A stretch of DNA of 64,000 bases, taken from the NCBI GenBank assembly GCA_024692565.1, contig JAILMN010000027.1, positions 1 through 64,000 of the forward strand. Direction: 5' to 3'. The position numbers and the translations under genes are program-made. Shown piece after piece: positions 36,782 to 45,241 of the stretch. This stretch comes from Paludibacteraceae bacterium (GTDB taxonomy: Bacteria > Bacteroidota > Bacteroidia > Bacteroidales > Paludibacteraceae). Position 1 is the first letter of the stretch, and each line of letters starts with the position of its first letter. The notes beneath the pieces were generated by a model, which saw nothing but the letters and a program-made list of their open reading frames with translations, was not told the origin of the DNA and searched no databases.

Positions 36782-37465
36782 ATGAGTTGGATGATTTTGG
36801 CGGCAGTATTGCCGGCGCTGATTTTGTTTGTTTATATCTGGCGTAAGGACGCGCAGCCTGAGCCGTTTCGCTATCTGCTGCGTGCCGTGCTGGTCGGAGT
36901 AGGGTTGTGTGTCCCTGTCGCGGTCGCGGAAATGTTCATTCAGCAGGCTTTGTTTGGCGGCGCTGAACCAACGACCCTGTTCGGCACAACGGCTACTGCT
37001 TTCCTCGTGGCAGCGGTGCCCGAAGAGGCGGCTAAACTGCTGGCGTTATGGCTCGTTCTGCGGCATAATCCCTATTTTGACGAACGCTTCGACGGCATCG
37101 TCTATGCGGTCTGCGTAGGCTTGGGTTTTGCGGCTGTGGAGAACGTGGCCTATGTGTTAAGCAGCGGCGAAGGATGGGTGACGGTAGCCGCGATGCGTGC
37201 GTTTCTGGCCGTCCCCGGACACTATGCTTTTGCCATCATCATGGGCTATTACTATTCGAAATATCATTTCGTAGCACCTACTACCGGCAATGCCATCAAG
37301 ATCCTCCTCTTGCCGGTCTTGGCGCACGGTGTGTATGACGCTATTGCCATGAGCAGTTCCGTCAACGTTCTTGCAGGCAGCATCAGCACCCTTGTCCTGA
37401 TCTATTTCTGCATCAAGCTCCAGCGCGCCGCCCAACGCAAAGTCGAATCCCTTGTAAATAAATGA
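36782..37465 (+). CDS. prsW: PrsW family intramembrane metalloprotease
   Basis: 227 residues with about seven hydrophobic helices. The family motifs are intact: 'PEEAAKL' near 79-85 (Glu-Glu), 'AAVENVAYV' near 118, 'PGHYAFAII' near 148 and 'HGVYDAIA' near 181, which provide the Glu and His ligands of the membrane-embedded zinc site. PrsW in Bacillus cleaves an anti-sigma factor; the substrate here is unknown. Its stop overlaps the start of the beta-CASP gene (ATGA). Confidence 0.9.
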   Translation: MSWMILAAVLPALILFVYIWRKDAQPEPFRYLLRAVLVGVGLCVPVAVAEMFIQQALFGGAEPTTLFGTTATAFLVAAVPEEAAKLLALWLVLRHNPYFDERFDGIVYAVCVGLGFAAVENVAYVLSSGEGWVTVAAMRAFLAVPGHYAFAIIMGYYYSKYHFVAPTTGNAIKILLLPVLAHGVYDAIAMSSSVNVLAGSISTLVLIYFCIKLQRAAQRKVESLVNK

Positions 37466-38928
37466 AGATACAATTTTTAGGCGCCACCCGAGAGGTGACG
37501 GGAAGTAAACATCTGATCACTACCGATTCGGGACATACGATCCTGCTGGACTGCGGTATGTATCAGGGTAAAGGTATGGAGACCGACGCGGCGAACAGAG
37601 ATCTGGGCTTTGACCCGGCTACGCTGGACTGCGTGGTGCTCAGTCATGCGCACATCGACCATTCGGGTTTGATTCCGTACATCGTGAAGATGGGTTTCAA
37701 AGGCGACATCTACTGCACTCCCGCTACGCGGGACTTATGCGCGCTGATGCTCACCGACACCGCGTTCATTCAAGAGCAGGACGTACGTATGTACAACAAG
37801 AAAATTGACCGCCAGCACCCGCATAAGGAGAAAGGCAAGAAATACTTCGTCGAACCGCTCTATAATCAGAACGACGTCAACCGCGCGATGAAGCATTTCG
37901 TGACTTACAGTTACGACCGCCGTTTTCGTCTGTTCGACGATGTGCTGCTGACCTTTACCAACTCGGGGCATATGCTCGGCGGAGCGATCTGCAGCCTTGA
38001 AGTATATGAGGAGGTAAGGAATGAAGGAGTGAATGAATTAAAGAGTGAAGGAAAACGTTGGAAACGAATCACATATACCGGCGATATAGGTCGGGCGAAG
38101 AGTCATATTCTACCGAGTCCGCAGTTGTTCCCGCAATGCGATTATCTCATCTGCGAATCAACCTACGGCGACCGCTTGCACGAAGACCCGATGGCAACGG
38201 TTGAGCAACTCTTGGGTGTGGTTGAAGACACTTGCGTTTACCGCAAAGGACAACTGCTGATTCCTTCGTTCTCCGTAGGGCGCACGCAGGAAATCGTGTA
38301 TGTGTTGAACCAACTCTATAACGACGGCCGTCTGCCGCATATACCGGTTTACGTGGATAGCCCGATGAGCACCAACGCAACGCAGATTTTCCGTATGTAC
38401 CCGGACGAACTGAGCGACGAAGTGCGTGATACATTGCAGTTTGATCCCGATCCGTTCGGTTTCAACACCTTGCGTTACATCACCGACATCCGCGAGTCGA
38501 AGGCGCTGAATCACAAGGAAGATCCGTGTATCATCATTTCCGCGAGCGGTATGTTGGAAGCCGGACGCATCAAGCACCACGTGGCGAATCACATCTCCGA
38601 CCCGCGTTGCACAATCCTCATCGTCGGTTACTGCGAGCCTACTACACTCGGTGCACGCATCCAGCAACCCGGACTGCAGTGGATCTCTATCTTCGGTCAA
38701 GACCGTAAGATCAAAGCGCAGATCACGAAGATAGAAGGCTTCTCAGGCCACGGCGATTATAAGGAGATGATTGATTACCTGACGCGAAGTCTGCAGGTGG
38801 ATAAAGTGCAACGCGTATTCGTAGTACACGGCGAAGCCGGAGCCGCCGAGACATACAAGGGACATTTGGCAGACGCGGGATTCAAACAAATAACGGTTCC
38901 CGAGAAAAGGGAAACCGTCATTCTGTAA
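37462..38928 (+). CDS. metallo-beta-lactamase/beta-CASP RNA-processing nuclease
   Basis: 488 residues. The MBL core has 'SHAHIDHSGLIP' near 68-79 (the HxHxDH zinc motif), a 'NSGHMLGGA' loop near 172 and 'TGDIGR' near 211. The beta-CASP insert (about 230-400) and a C-terminal 'SGHGD' histidine motif follow. The family includes CPSF73-like and archaeal or bacterial RNA nucleases. A charged 15-residue insert before the 'YTGDIGR' element (about 185-200, EVRNEGVNELKSEGK) is encoded by repetitive GAATGAAGGAGTG-like DNA at 38011-38055. Confidence 0.88.
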   Translation: MKIQFLGATREVTGSKHLITTDSGHTILLDCGMYQGKGMETDAANRDLGFDPATLDCVVLSHAHIDHSGLIPYIVKMGFKGDIYCTPATRDLCALMLTDTAFIQEQDVRMYNKKIDRQHPHKEKGKKYFVEPLYNQNDVNRAMKHFVTYSYDRRFRLFDDVLLTFTNSGHMLGGAICSLEVYEEVRNEGVNELKSEGKRWKRITYTGDIGRAKSHILPSPQLFPQCDYLICESTYGDRLHEDPMATVEQLLGVVEDTCVYRKGQLLIPSFSVGRTQEIVYVLNQLYNDGRLPHIPVYVDSPMSTNATQIFRMYPDELSDEVRDTLQFDPDPFGFNTLRYITDIRESKALNHKEDPCIIISASGMLEAGRIKHHVANHISDPRCTILIVGYCEPTTLGARIQQPGLQWISIFGQDRKIKAQITKIEGFSGHGDYKEMIDYLTRSLQVDKVQRVFVVHGEAGAAETYKGHLADAGFKQITVPEKRETVIL

Positions 38929-38932
38929 CTCA

Positions 38933-38963
38933 AAAATGAGATTCGGGAGCCGTGTGGCTCCCG
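38933..38963 (-). terminator. terminator after tRNA-Pro
   Basis: CGGGAGCC (38944-38951) pairs with GGCTCCCG (38956-38963). On the minus strand it is followed by the ATTTTTGAG stretch, so it serves the tRNA; it may also slow plus-strand transcription. Confidence 0.65.
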
Positions 38964-38965
38964 AG

Positions 38966-39040
38966 TCGGGTAGGCGAGATTCGAACTCACGACCTCCTGC
39001 TCCCAAAGCAGGCATTCTAACCGGGCTGAACTACTACCCG
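38966..39040 (-). tRNA. tRNA-Pro (TGG)
   Basis: Full cloverleaf: acceptor CGGGTAG/CTACCCG, D-stem GTTC/GAAT, anticodon stem CCTGC/GCAGG with loop TTTGGGA (anticodon TGG), T-arm GTGAG-TTCGAAT-CTCGC, and discriminator A at 38966. CCA is not encoded. It is the only gene in its transcript, with a promoter at 39128-39158. Confidence 0.95.
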
Positions 39041-39054
39041 CTCGGCATCGCAGA

Positions 39055-39106
39055 GCGGGTAGTATATCGTTCGAGCGAAGCGAGATAAGAACTACTACCG
39101 AGCCCA
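39055..39106 (-). other. hairpin with a partial copy of the tRNA-Pro 5' end
   Basis: In the leader of tRNA-Pro the sequence GGTAGTAGTTC occurs (minus strand, 39100-39090), as at the tRNA's own 5' end, and GGTAGTA pairs with TACTACC across 39062-39099. It looks like a tRNA remnant or a leader structure. The inner part is nearly repeated at 55027-55052. Confidence 0.45.
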
Positions 39107-39127
39107 GGCTTATCCGAAAAACGGGTG

Positions 39128-39158
39128 CAAAGGTACTACAAAAAAATGAATTGACCAA
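39128..39158 (-). promoter_or_regulatory. promoter of tRNA-Pro
   Basis: Minus strand TTGGTCAATTC (39158-39148) and TACCTTTG (39135-39128). The -33 box has only TTG in common with the extended form. Confidence 0.65.
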
Positions 39159-39174
39159 ATATTTTGGCAAAAAA

Positions 39175-39852
39175 GTGAAGTATAAGGCTATTTTTATTGA
39201 TATTGACGACACCTTGTTGGATTATATCCCGTGTTGCCGGGCTGCTTTTGATAGCGCGATAGAGGAATTACGAATTCAGAAGTTTGAATCCAAAATCCCT
39301 CAAAGCGCAGACGCTCTGTTTGACCTCTTTTTCGGTATCAGCGGGCGTCTTTTCTCGGAAGCCAAACACGGGTTGCATACGATAGCCGAAGTGATGGAAT
39401 TGTATCCGGTTGAGTTCTGTGAGGAAGCCGGATATCCGTCGGAAGCATCGGAACCCTTCAAGCATGCTTTTCGTGCTGCATGGGGTACAACGCATACGCT
39501 CGTGCCGGGTGCCAAAGAGATGCTGGAAGCCTTGCAAAACAAAGGCTACCGCTTGTTTGCTGCGAGCAACAGTTTCGGTCATCTGCAACGCTCGCGACTG
39601 CAGCACGCAGGTATTTTGGATTATTTTGAAGACACGTATATCTCGATGGACATAGGCTACGACAAACCCGACATACGTTTTTATCAGGAAGCCTTGCGTC
39701 GATGCGGTCTGCAACCGAACGAAGTGCTGATGATCGGCGATTCAATGACGACCGATATCCTGGGGGCACAAGCTGCCGGACTCGATGCTTTGTTCTTCGA
39801 CCGCCGCGGCGGACAAGAGTTATTAGAAGTCGTTAACTCCTTAATTCATTAA
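39175..39852 (+). CDS. yjjG: YjjG-type HAD nucleotidase
   Basis: About 226 residues from GTG at 39175, which gives the family-like start 'KYKAIFIDIDDTLLD'; a TTG at 39151 is the alternative and no ATG is available. HAD motifs: DIDDT (nucleophile Asp in motif I), 'AASNS' (motif II), a Lys in 'GYDKPD' (motif III) and 'MIGDSMTTDILGA' (motif IV). YjjG enzymes dephosphorylate non-canonical pyrimidine nucleotides. The stop codon lies inside an octanucleotide repeat (39833-39888), so repeat-length changes would alter the C-terminus. Confidence 0.85.
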   Translation: MKYKAIFIDIDDTLLDYIPCCRAAFDSAIEELRIQKFESKIPQSADALFDLFFGISGRLFSEAKHGLHTIAEVMELYPVEFCEEAGYPSEASEPFKHAFRAAWGTTHTLVPGAKEMLEALQNKGYRLFAASNSFGHLQRSRLQHAGILDYFEDTYISMDIGYDKPDIRFYQEALRRCGLQPNEVLMIGDSMTTDILGAQAAGLDALFFDRRGGQELLEVVNSLIH

Positions 39853-39888
39853 TTCATTAACTCATTAACTCATTAACTCATTAACTCG
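39833..39888 (+). repeat. seven tandem copies of an 8-bp unit (TTAACTCA type)
   Basis: The copies are TTAACTCC, TTAATTCA twice, TTAACTCA three times and TTAACTCG, in perfect register. The array begins in the last codons of yjjG and ends six bases before the acyltransferase start. Eight is not a multiple of three. Confidence 0.85.
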
Positions 39889-39894
39889 TTACAA

Positions 39895-40551
39895 ATGAAC
39901 CGATATACATTAGGAAAACTTGTTAAATTCTTCTTTCATTGGCACTACGACATTCGTGTGACAGGTGAAGAACTGCTGCGTGATGACGCCACGCATTTGG
40001 TGTTGCCGAATCATACGGCCTACATCGACCCGCTGATTCTGTTCAGCGAAGAATGGTGGTTGCCGATTTGCCCGCTGACGGATGAACTGTTCATGCGTCA
40101 TCCGTTCTACGGACATATTTTGCGCAAAGCGGATGCCATCGAAGTGCCGGACTTGAATAAGAGTGCGATGAGCCGCGAAGAAGGTGCTGCTGCCGCAGGG
40201 CAACTCAGCCGCATCGCCATCGACAGTCTGGCAGCAGGAAAACAACTCTGTTTTTACCCGTCAGGGCACGTCAAAACCATCGATAAAGAGGTCATCGGCA
40301 ATCGTCGTATGGCATACGAGGTGTGCCGCGAATTGCCGGACAACGTGCGTGTCATCCTATGCCGCATGAGAGGTTTGGAAAGCAGCCGATGGTCGAAACT
40401 CAAACCTAAACAGCATAAATGGCGTCGAACGGTGACGCTCGTGTTCGAAGACCATACGGACGACGTGCGCCGTTGGGCACAGACGCTCGACCGACGTGCA
40501 TTCAATGAACAACTGGAAAACTGGTACAATAATGAACGAACTGGAGATTGA
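39895..40551 (+). CDS. plsC: lysophospholipid (1-acyl-glycerol-3-phosphate) acyltransferase
   Basis: 218 residues. The catalytic NHX4D motif is NHTAYID (Asn39 to Asp45), and 'FYPSGHVKT' near 119-127 stands in for the usual FPEGTRS block. 'EVPDLNKSA' near 80-88 may be the acceptor-binding region. It transfers an acyl chain in phospholipid or related lipid synthesis at the membrane. The 3' end overlaps the next gene by 20 bases. Confidence 0.85.
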   Translation: MNRYTLGKLVKFFFHWHYDIRVTGEELLRDDATHLVLPNHTAYIDPLILFSEEWWLPICPLTDELFMRHPFYGHILRKADAIEVPDLNKSAMSREEGAAAAGQLSRIAIDSLAAGKQLCFYPSGHVKTIDKEVIGNRRMAYEVCRELPDNVRVILCRMRGLESSRWSKLKPKQHKWRRTVTLVFEDHTDDVRRWAQTLDRRAFNEQLENWYNNERTGD

Positions 40552-41011
40552 ACAACGCGCACAACGCGCACAGGAATTATTCAAACAAGGATTTAACTGC
40601 TCGCAGGCGGTGTTTGCGTCCTGCGCCGACTTATTCGGCATCAATGATGAAGCACTTGCGTTGCGTCTGGCGGCATCGTTCGGCGGCGGTATAGGTCGCA
40701 TGCGTATGGTCTGCGGTGCTGCCAGCGGAATGTTTATGTTGGCGGGACTTGAGAAGGGTAGTGCAACGCCTCATGACAACGAAGGAAAGATGGCGAATTA
40801 CGTGCGTGTGCAGCAGTTGGCAGCCGATTTCAAAGCCAAATACGGTTCGCTCATATGCGCAGAGCTGTTAGGCCTTGCGCCAAAAGGACAATGCGAGGCA
40901 AAATTAGATCTTGACCCGCGACCTGCAGAACGAACACCGGAGTATTACGAAAAACGTCCTTGCGGCGAAATGGTCGGCGAAGCGGTACGAATATATTTAC
41001 GAAATCTATGA
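40532..41011 (+). CDS. C_GCAxxG_C_C family redox protein
   Basis: 159 residues. The signature cysteines are present: Cys23 (FNCSQAVF), Cys61 in CGAASG, Cys109 and Cys144 (RPCGEMV). Members are small, probably metal- or cluster-binding proteins found in anaerobes, often beside oxidoreductases. Here the gene overlaps both plsC and lpdA (ATGA at 41008), so translation of the three is probably coupled. The start at 40532 gives the family-like N-terminus. Confidence 0.88.
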   Translation: MNELEIEQRAQRAQELFKQGFNCSQAVFASCADLFGINDEALALRLAASFGGGIGRMRMVCGAASGMFMLAGLEKGSATPHDNEGKMANYVRVQQLAADFKAKYGSLICAELLGLAPKGQCEAKLDLDPRPAERTPEYYEKRPCGEMVGEAVRIYLRNL

Positions 41012-42345
41012 CATATTTTTTAGCAATCATCGGCGGTGGGCCTGCAGGTTACACAGCCGCAGAAAAGGCTTCCAAAGCCGGTAAAGATGTGGTGCTCTTT
41101 GAGCAGAACGCCGTAGGCGGCACGTGTCTGAACGTCGGTTGTATTCCTACGAAATCGTTGCTTTATGGTGCCAAACAGTATTATAACGCGACGCACGCGC
41201 AGAAATATGGAGTGACGGCAGAGAACGTGACGTTTGATTTTGCGGCGATGCAGAAGCGCAAAACCATCGTCGTGCGCAAGTTAGTTGCAGGCATCAAACA
41301 GCGCCTTAATAACGAGCATTGTACGCTGGTGAGCGGCTTTGCGAAAGTTGTGGAGCGTCAGGACGATGCAGTTCGTATCGAGTGTAACGGCGAGACATAC
41401 GAAGCGGAGAACCTGATGATTTGTACGGGTTCAACGAACTTCGTGCCGCCTATCCCCGGTATCCAAGACAACGAGCACGTATGGGACAGTACCGACGCGC
41501 TGAACGCGACTGACCTGCCGCAGTCCATCATCATCGTCGGCGGCGGTGTGATAGGTCTTGAATTTGCGACGCTGTACCACGAACTCGGTGTACCAGTAAC
41601 GGTCATCGAAGCCTTGCCCTCTATCCTGCCGAACCTTGATCCGGAGGTCGTTTCCGTCCTTGCGGAGAAATACCAAAAAGCCGGCATCAAAATCTTGACT
41701 TCCACGAAGGTGGAGCGCATAGAAGGAGGTAAAGTGACAGCTAATGAAGAGACTTTCGAAGCAGACAAGATCCTTGTGTCTGTGGGTCGTCGTGCTAACC
41801 TCAACGGACTCGAAGCACTCAACGATATTGAACTGAATCGCGGCGCAATCGTCATAGACGATTTCTGCAAGACGAATCTGCCGAATGTGTATGCCTGCGG
41901 TGACGTGACGGGAAAGATTATGTTAGCGCATGTGGCTGCGCGCCAAGCCGAAGTAGCGGTAGGACGTATGCTCAAGACTATTCCGCTGCAACGCATCGCG
42001 TATAACGCCATTCCTTCGGTCGTTTATACCAACCCTGAGATCGCTTCTGTCGGCATCACAGAGGCGCAAGCGGCAGAGATGAATATAGCTGTTGAAGTAC
42101 GCAAACTGCCGATGACGTTCTCCGGACGTTTTATGGCAGAGAACGAAGGCGAAACGGGTTTGTGCAAGATGATTATTGATGCGAAGAACCACAGCGTATT
42201 GGGTGTACACATGATTGGCAATCCGTGTTCTGAATTTGTGTCTGCGGCATCATTTGCTGTGCGCATGGGCTATACTACGGCAGAGTTCCAGCAGGTGGTC
42301 TTCCCGCATCCCACAGTTAGCGAAATACTCCACGAAATGTTGTAG
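41008..42345 (+). CDS. lpdA: dihydrolipoyl dehydrogenase
   Basis: 445 residues. The FAD-binding 'AIIGGGPAGYTAA' at 6-18 is followed by the redox-active disulfide Cys40-Cys45 (GGTCLNVGCIPTK), an NAD fold 'IIVGGGVIGLEFA' near 170, and the C-terminal 'HPTVSEILHE' with the catalytic His-Glu pair. It reoxidises lipoamide in 2-oxoacid dehydrogenase or glycine-cleavage complexes. No partner subunits are in the window. The preferred start is the ATG overlapping the previous stop. Confidence 0.93.
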   Translation: MTYFLAIIGGGPAGYTAAEKASKAGKDVVLFEQNAVGGTCLNVGCIPTKSLLYGAKQYYNATHAQKYGVTAENVTFDFAAMQKRKTIVVRKLVAGIKQRLNNEHCTLVSGFAKVVERQDDAVRIECNGETYEAENLMICTGSTNFVPPIPGIQDNEHVWDSTDALNATDLPQSIIIVGGGVIGLEFATLYHELGVPVTVIEALPSILPNLDPEVVSVLAEKYQKAGIKILTSTKVERIEGGKVTANEETFEADKILVSVGRRANLNGLEALNDIELNRGAIVIDDFCKTNLPNVYACGDVTGKIMLAHVAARQAEVAVGRMLKTIPLQRIAYNAIPSVVYTNPEIASVGITEAQAAEMNIAVEVRKLPMTFSGRFMAENEGETGLCKMIIDAKNHSVLGVHMIGNPCSEFVSAASFAVRMGYTTAEFQQVVFPHPTVSEILHEML

Positions 42346-42376
42346 TTTTTGAACATAAAATGTTCATAAACACATA

Positions 42377-42409
42377 AAAACGGCAAAAAAAACAACTTTT
42401 TGCCGTTTT
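42377..42409 (+). terminator. terminator after lpdA
   Basis: AAAACGGCAAAAA (42377-42389) and TTTTTGCCGTTTT (42397-42409) form a perfect 13-bp stem, so termination is possible in both directions. Confidence 0.85.
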
Positions 42410-42412
42410 AAT

Positions 42413-42443
42413 TTGCATATATGCAAAATAAGCAGTACTTTTG
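42413..42443 (+). promoter_or_regulatory. promoter of the endonuclease cluster
   Basis: TTGCATATATG (42413-42423) and TACTTTTG (42436-42443). No similar site lies before the second or third endonuclease gene. Confidence 0.78.
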
Positions 42444-42478
42444 TAGGCTATTTTGAATAATTAAAAATCAACAATACT

Positions 42479-43525
42479 ATGCAAAAACATTTTCTTTCTT
42501 TCTTTGCGTTCGTCTTGGTAGCGCAAATGTCATTTGCTATTGATCAATCGTATTACGCAACGATAGACAATACAAAAGGCACAACTTTACGTGATAATCT
42601 GTATACAATCACGGCGTCCGGTCCGCAAGGGATGTCGTATGATGGGTTGTGGAGTGCGTATTATACCACCGATGTGTATCCGGCCGATTCGGTAGGCAAA
42701 GCCGGAAAAATTTGGGACATGTATTCCAATGTATTGTTCACTCCCGGTAGCAAGCAATGCGGCAATTATAGCAATGTCGGAGATTGCTATAATCGTGAGC
42801 ACTCCGTACCAAAGTCTTGGTTCGGCGAAAAGAAACCTGCGTATTATGACTTAGGGCATATTGTTCCTACGGACGGTTACGTTAATAATCAGCGCAGTAA
42901 TTATGCATTTGGTGAATGTGCAAATGGAACGCGCCTTGTAAATGGGAAATATCATGGCACCGGAAAATTGGGACAATCAACCTTCTCTGGTTATACGTCT
43001 TATACAAAAGTTTTTGAACCGGATGACCAATACAAAGGGGACTTTGCACGCATGTATATGTATATGATAGTCCGCTATAAGAAAGGGAACTCAAACGGAA
43101 TTACAATCACTTCCGGTGACGGAGCAAAGATGTTTAATTCTACCGACACCAAATTCGGCTTAACGGACTATTCGGTTGCACTGCTCATGAAATGGCACCG
43201 TTTGGATCCTGTGTCGCGCAAAGAGGTGGATCGTAATAATGGTATGCAGTCGGAGCAGAATAACCGCAACCCGTTTATCGACTATCCGATTTTAGCGGAA
43301 TTCTTATGGGGAACGAAAGCAGATCAGGTCTTCTCTTTCAAAAACGCTGTGGCTTCTTTCGATCCTGAGTTTATCCTTGACGTAAGCGACGGTTGGCGTG
43401 AGTCTGAGCAGGGTATAGACGATCTTGAAGCTTCATCTGTGGCACGCAAAGTGCTGATTGACGGTCAGTTATACATCCTTGTGAACGACGAGATGTTCAC
43501 CATCACCGGTCAACGTGTAAAATAA
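42479..43525 (+). CDS. secreted endonuclease I family protein, copy 1
   Basis: 348 residues with a signal peptide (1-20). Endonuclease I core: 'YNREHSVPKSWF' near 107-118 with the catalytic His, 'LGHIVPTDGYVNNQRSNYAFGE' near 128-149, then 'KWHRLDPVS' near 235 and 'NRNPFIDYP' near 261. It cleaves nucleic acids outside the cytoplasm, probably with a divalent metal. The C-terminal 26 residues ('RKVLIDGQLYILVNDEMFTI', ending TGQRVK) recur in the next two genes and may be a surface or secretion tag. Confidence 0.87.
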   Translation: MQKHFLSFFAFVLVAQMSFAIDQSYYATIDNTKGTTLRDNLYTITASGPQGMSYDGLWSAYYTTDVYPADSVGKAGKIWDMYSNVLFTPGSKQCGNYSNVGDCYNREHSVPKSWFGEKKPAYYDLGHIVPTDGYVNNQRSNYAFGECANGTRLVNGKYHGTGKLGQSTFSGYTSYTKVFEPDDQYKGDFARMYMYMIVRYKKGNSNGITITSGDGAKMFNSTDTKFGLTDYSVALLMKWHRLDPVSRKEVDRNNGMQSEQNNRNPFIDYPILAEFLWGTKADQVFSFKNAVASFDPEFILDVSDGWRESEQGIDDLEASSVARKVLIDGQLYILVNDEMFTITGQRVK

Positions 43526-43539
43526 AATAACAATATATC

Positions 43540-45240
43540 ATGAAAAAACAATTCTTTTCTGTAATTGCGCTTCTTTTGGTTGCGCAGGTTAGTTTTGCTA
43601 ATGTCATTACAGGCGTAGCTAAAATTCCTGATGGTTATTATGACGGCATAGATGGTAAGTCATCGGCTAATACTATCTTGGATGCATTATTTTCCAAAAT
43701 AAAGGATCATACAGTGATTGCTTATAAGAGTTTGGAACCGTATTATGAACAAACGGATATGTATGCAGATACTATCTGGGATATGTATAGCACGTGTCGT
43801 TTTACCATGGATGATGCTAATAAGTCGCAAAAAGCAGTGTGTGATGCATGGAATAAGGAGCACTCCATTCCGCAATCATGGTTTAACGAAGGCTCACCAA
43901 TGAAGTCCGACCTCTTTCATGTCTATCCTACTGATGCCCGCGTGAATAATTTCCGTGGTAACGAACCTTATGGAGAAGTGGCTGGTGCAAATGGCGCAGG
44001 TTTTAAGGATAATTATGGTGGACATGGTCTTGGCAAGAAAGGCGCTAATACATTCCCGGGCTATTCGGGTTCGGTATTTGAGCCGGCGGATGAGTACAAA
44101 GGAGATTTCGCCCGTACCTATTTCTATATGGTAGCTCGTTATCGTGATAAGAACCTAACTTCCTCCGGTGGAGATGCTGTGTTTACAACGAGTAAGACTA
44201 ATTTGACGGACTTCGCAAAGAATCTGTTCCTTAAATGGCATCGTCAAGACCCGGTTAGCCAGAAAGAGATTGATCGTAATGAGGCGGTTTATGGCATTCA
44301 AAAGAACCGCAATCCGTTCATCGACTATCCGGAGTTGGCGGAATATATTTGGGGTGATCGAGTAGGACAGACCATTGACTTGTCTACGATGACACCTACA
44401 TGCGAAGGTGGAGGCGGCGGTGGTACAACCCCACCGGTTGTAACAATCAAGTATGGTGTAACATGGTCTGTCAATGGAGAAGTATTGAATGTTGACTCCG
44501 TTGTGAAGAATCAGAAACCGCAAACTATTCCTGCTACTCCTACTAGTTGCTCTACGGAGAGCGAAACATTTATGGGTTGGACAAATGCGGCTATTGACGG
44601 AATCGCAGAGAACGCGCCTGCTGTGCTTTACACCAAAGTAGCAGAATTCCCCGCAGTAACGGCAGATGTAACGTATTATGCGGTCTTTGCTCATGAGGCA
44701 GTAGAAGGTGGTGCTGCTCCTGTCACATACACTTATGATGAGCAACATACAAGCGGCTGGACGAATACCGCATCTAAGAATAATGGATATTGGATTCTTA
44801 ATTCCGCGGGTTCATTAGTATCTCCGGAGGTTGATTTGTCAGGACTGAGTTCCATTCAGATGACAGTGAGAACTTACGGAGGGACATCGAATAATACGGT
44901 TTCCATCTCAGCCGGTGGAAAAACAATCGGCACGATTACGGCAGCAGGTAATTCTCTCGCAGAACAAACATGGACAAATACTGCACAATTATCAGGAAAG
45001 TCAGAAATTACCTTCTCCGCCGACTATGCGACGGGAAAAGGAGTTGGTTTCTCTTCTGTGACTATCAACGCAACAGGAGCAGGTACTGTATATAGTCGCT
45101 TTATTACCACGTGTCAGAATTCACAGGAAGTAGAACTCGTTTCTACGGAAGGCGTAGCCAAGAAGATCCTCGTTGGTGGACAGATTTATATCTTGCTCAA
45201 CGACCAATTATTCACCATCACTGGACAAAAAATCAAATAA
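43540..45240 (+). CDS. secreted endonuclease I family protein, copy 2, with extra C-terminal domains
   Basis: 566 residues. Signal peptide (1-20), an endonuclease I core (about 25-280: 'NKEHSIPQSWF', 'VYPTDARVNNFRGNEPYGE', 'NRNPFIDYP'), a Gly-rich linker (GGGGGTT near 290), and an InlB/Listeria-Bacteroides-repeat-like segment (about 300-390, 'ETFMGWTN...DVTYYAVFAHE'). A beta-sandwich region (about 400-525) follows, then the shared tail 'KKILVGGQIYILLNDQLFTI'. The extra modules suggest attachment to polymer or cell surfaces. The gene is 14 bases after copy 1. It is AT-richer than the core genes. Confidence 0.87.
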   Translation: MKKQFFSVIALLLVAQVSFANVITGVAKIPDGYYDGIDGKSSANTILDALFSKIKDHTVIAYKSLEPYYEQTDMYADTIWDMYSTCRFTMDDANKSQKAVCDAWNKEHSIPQSWFNEGSPMKSDLFHVYPTDARVNNFRGNEPYGEVAGANGAGFKDNYGGHGLGKKGANTFPGYSGSVFEPADEYKGDFARTYFYMVARYRDKNLTSSGGDAVFTTSKTNLTDFAKNLFLKWHRQDPVSQKEIDRNEAVYGIQKNRNPFIDYPELAEYIWGDRVGQTIDLSTMTPTCEGGGGGGTTPPVVTIKYGVTWSVNGEVLNVDSVVKNQKPQTIPATPTSCSTESETFMGWTNAAIDGIAENAPAVLYTKVAEFPAVTADVTYYAVFAHEAVEGGAAPVTYTYDEQHTSGWTNTASKNNGYWILNSAGSLVSPEVDLSGLSSIQMTVRTYGGTSNNTVSISAGGKTIGTITAAGNSLAEQTWTNTAQLSGKSEITFSADYATGKGVGFSSVTINATGAGTVYSRFITTCQNSQEVELVSTEGVAKKILVGGQIYILLNDQLFTITGQKIK

Positions 45241-45241
45241 T

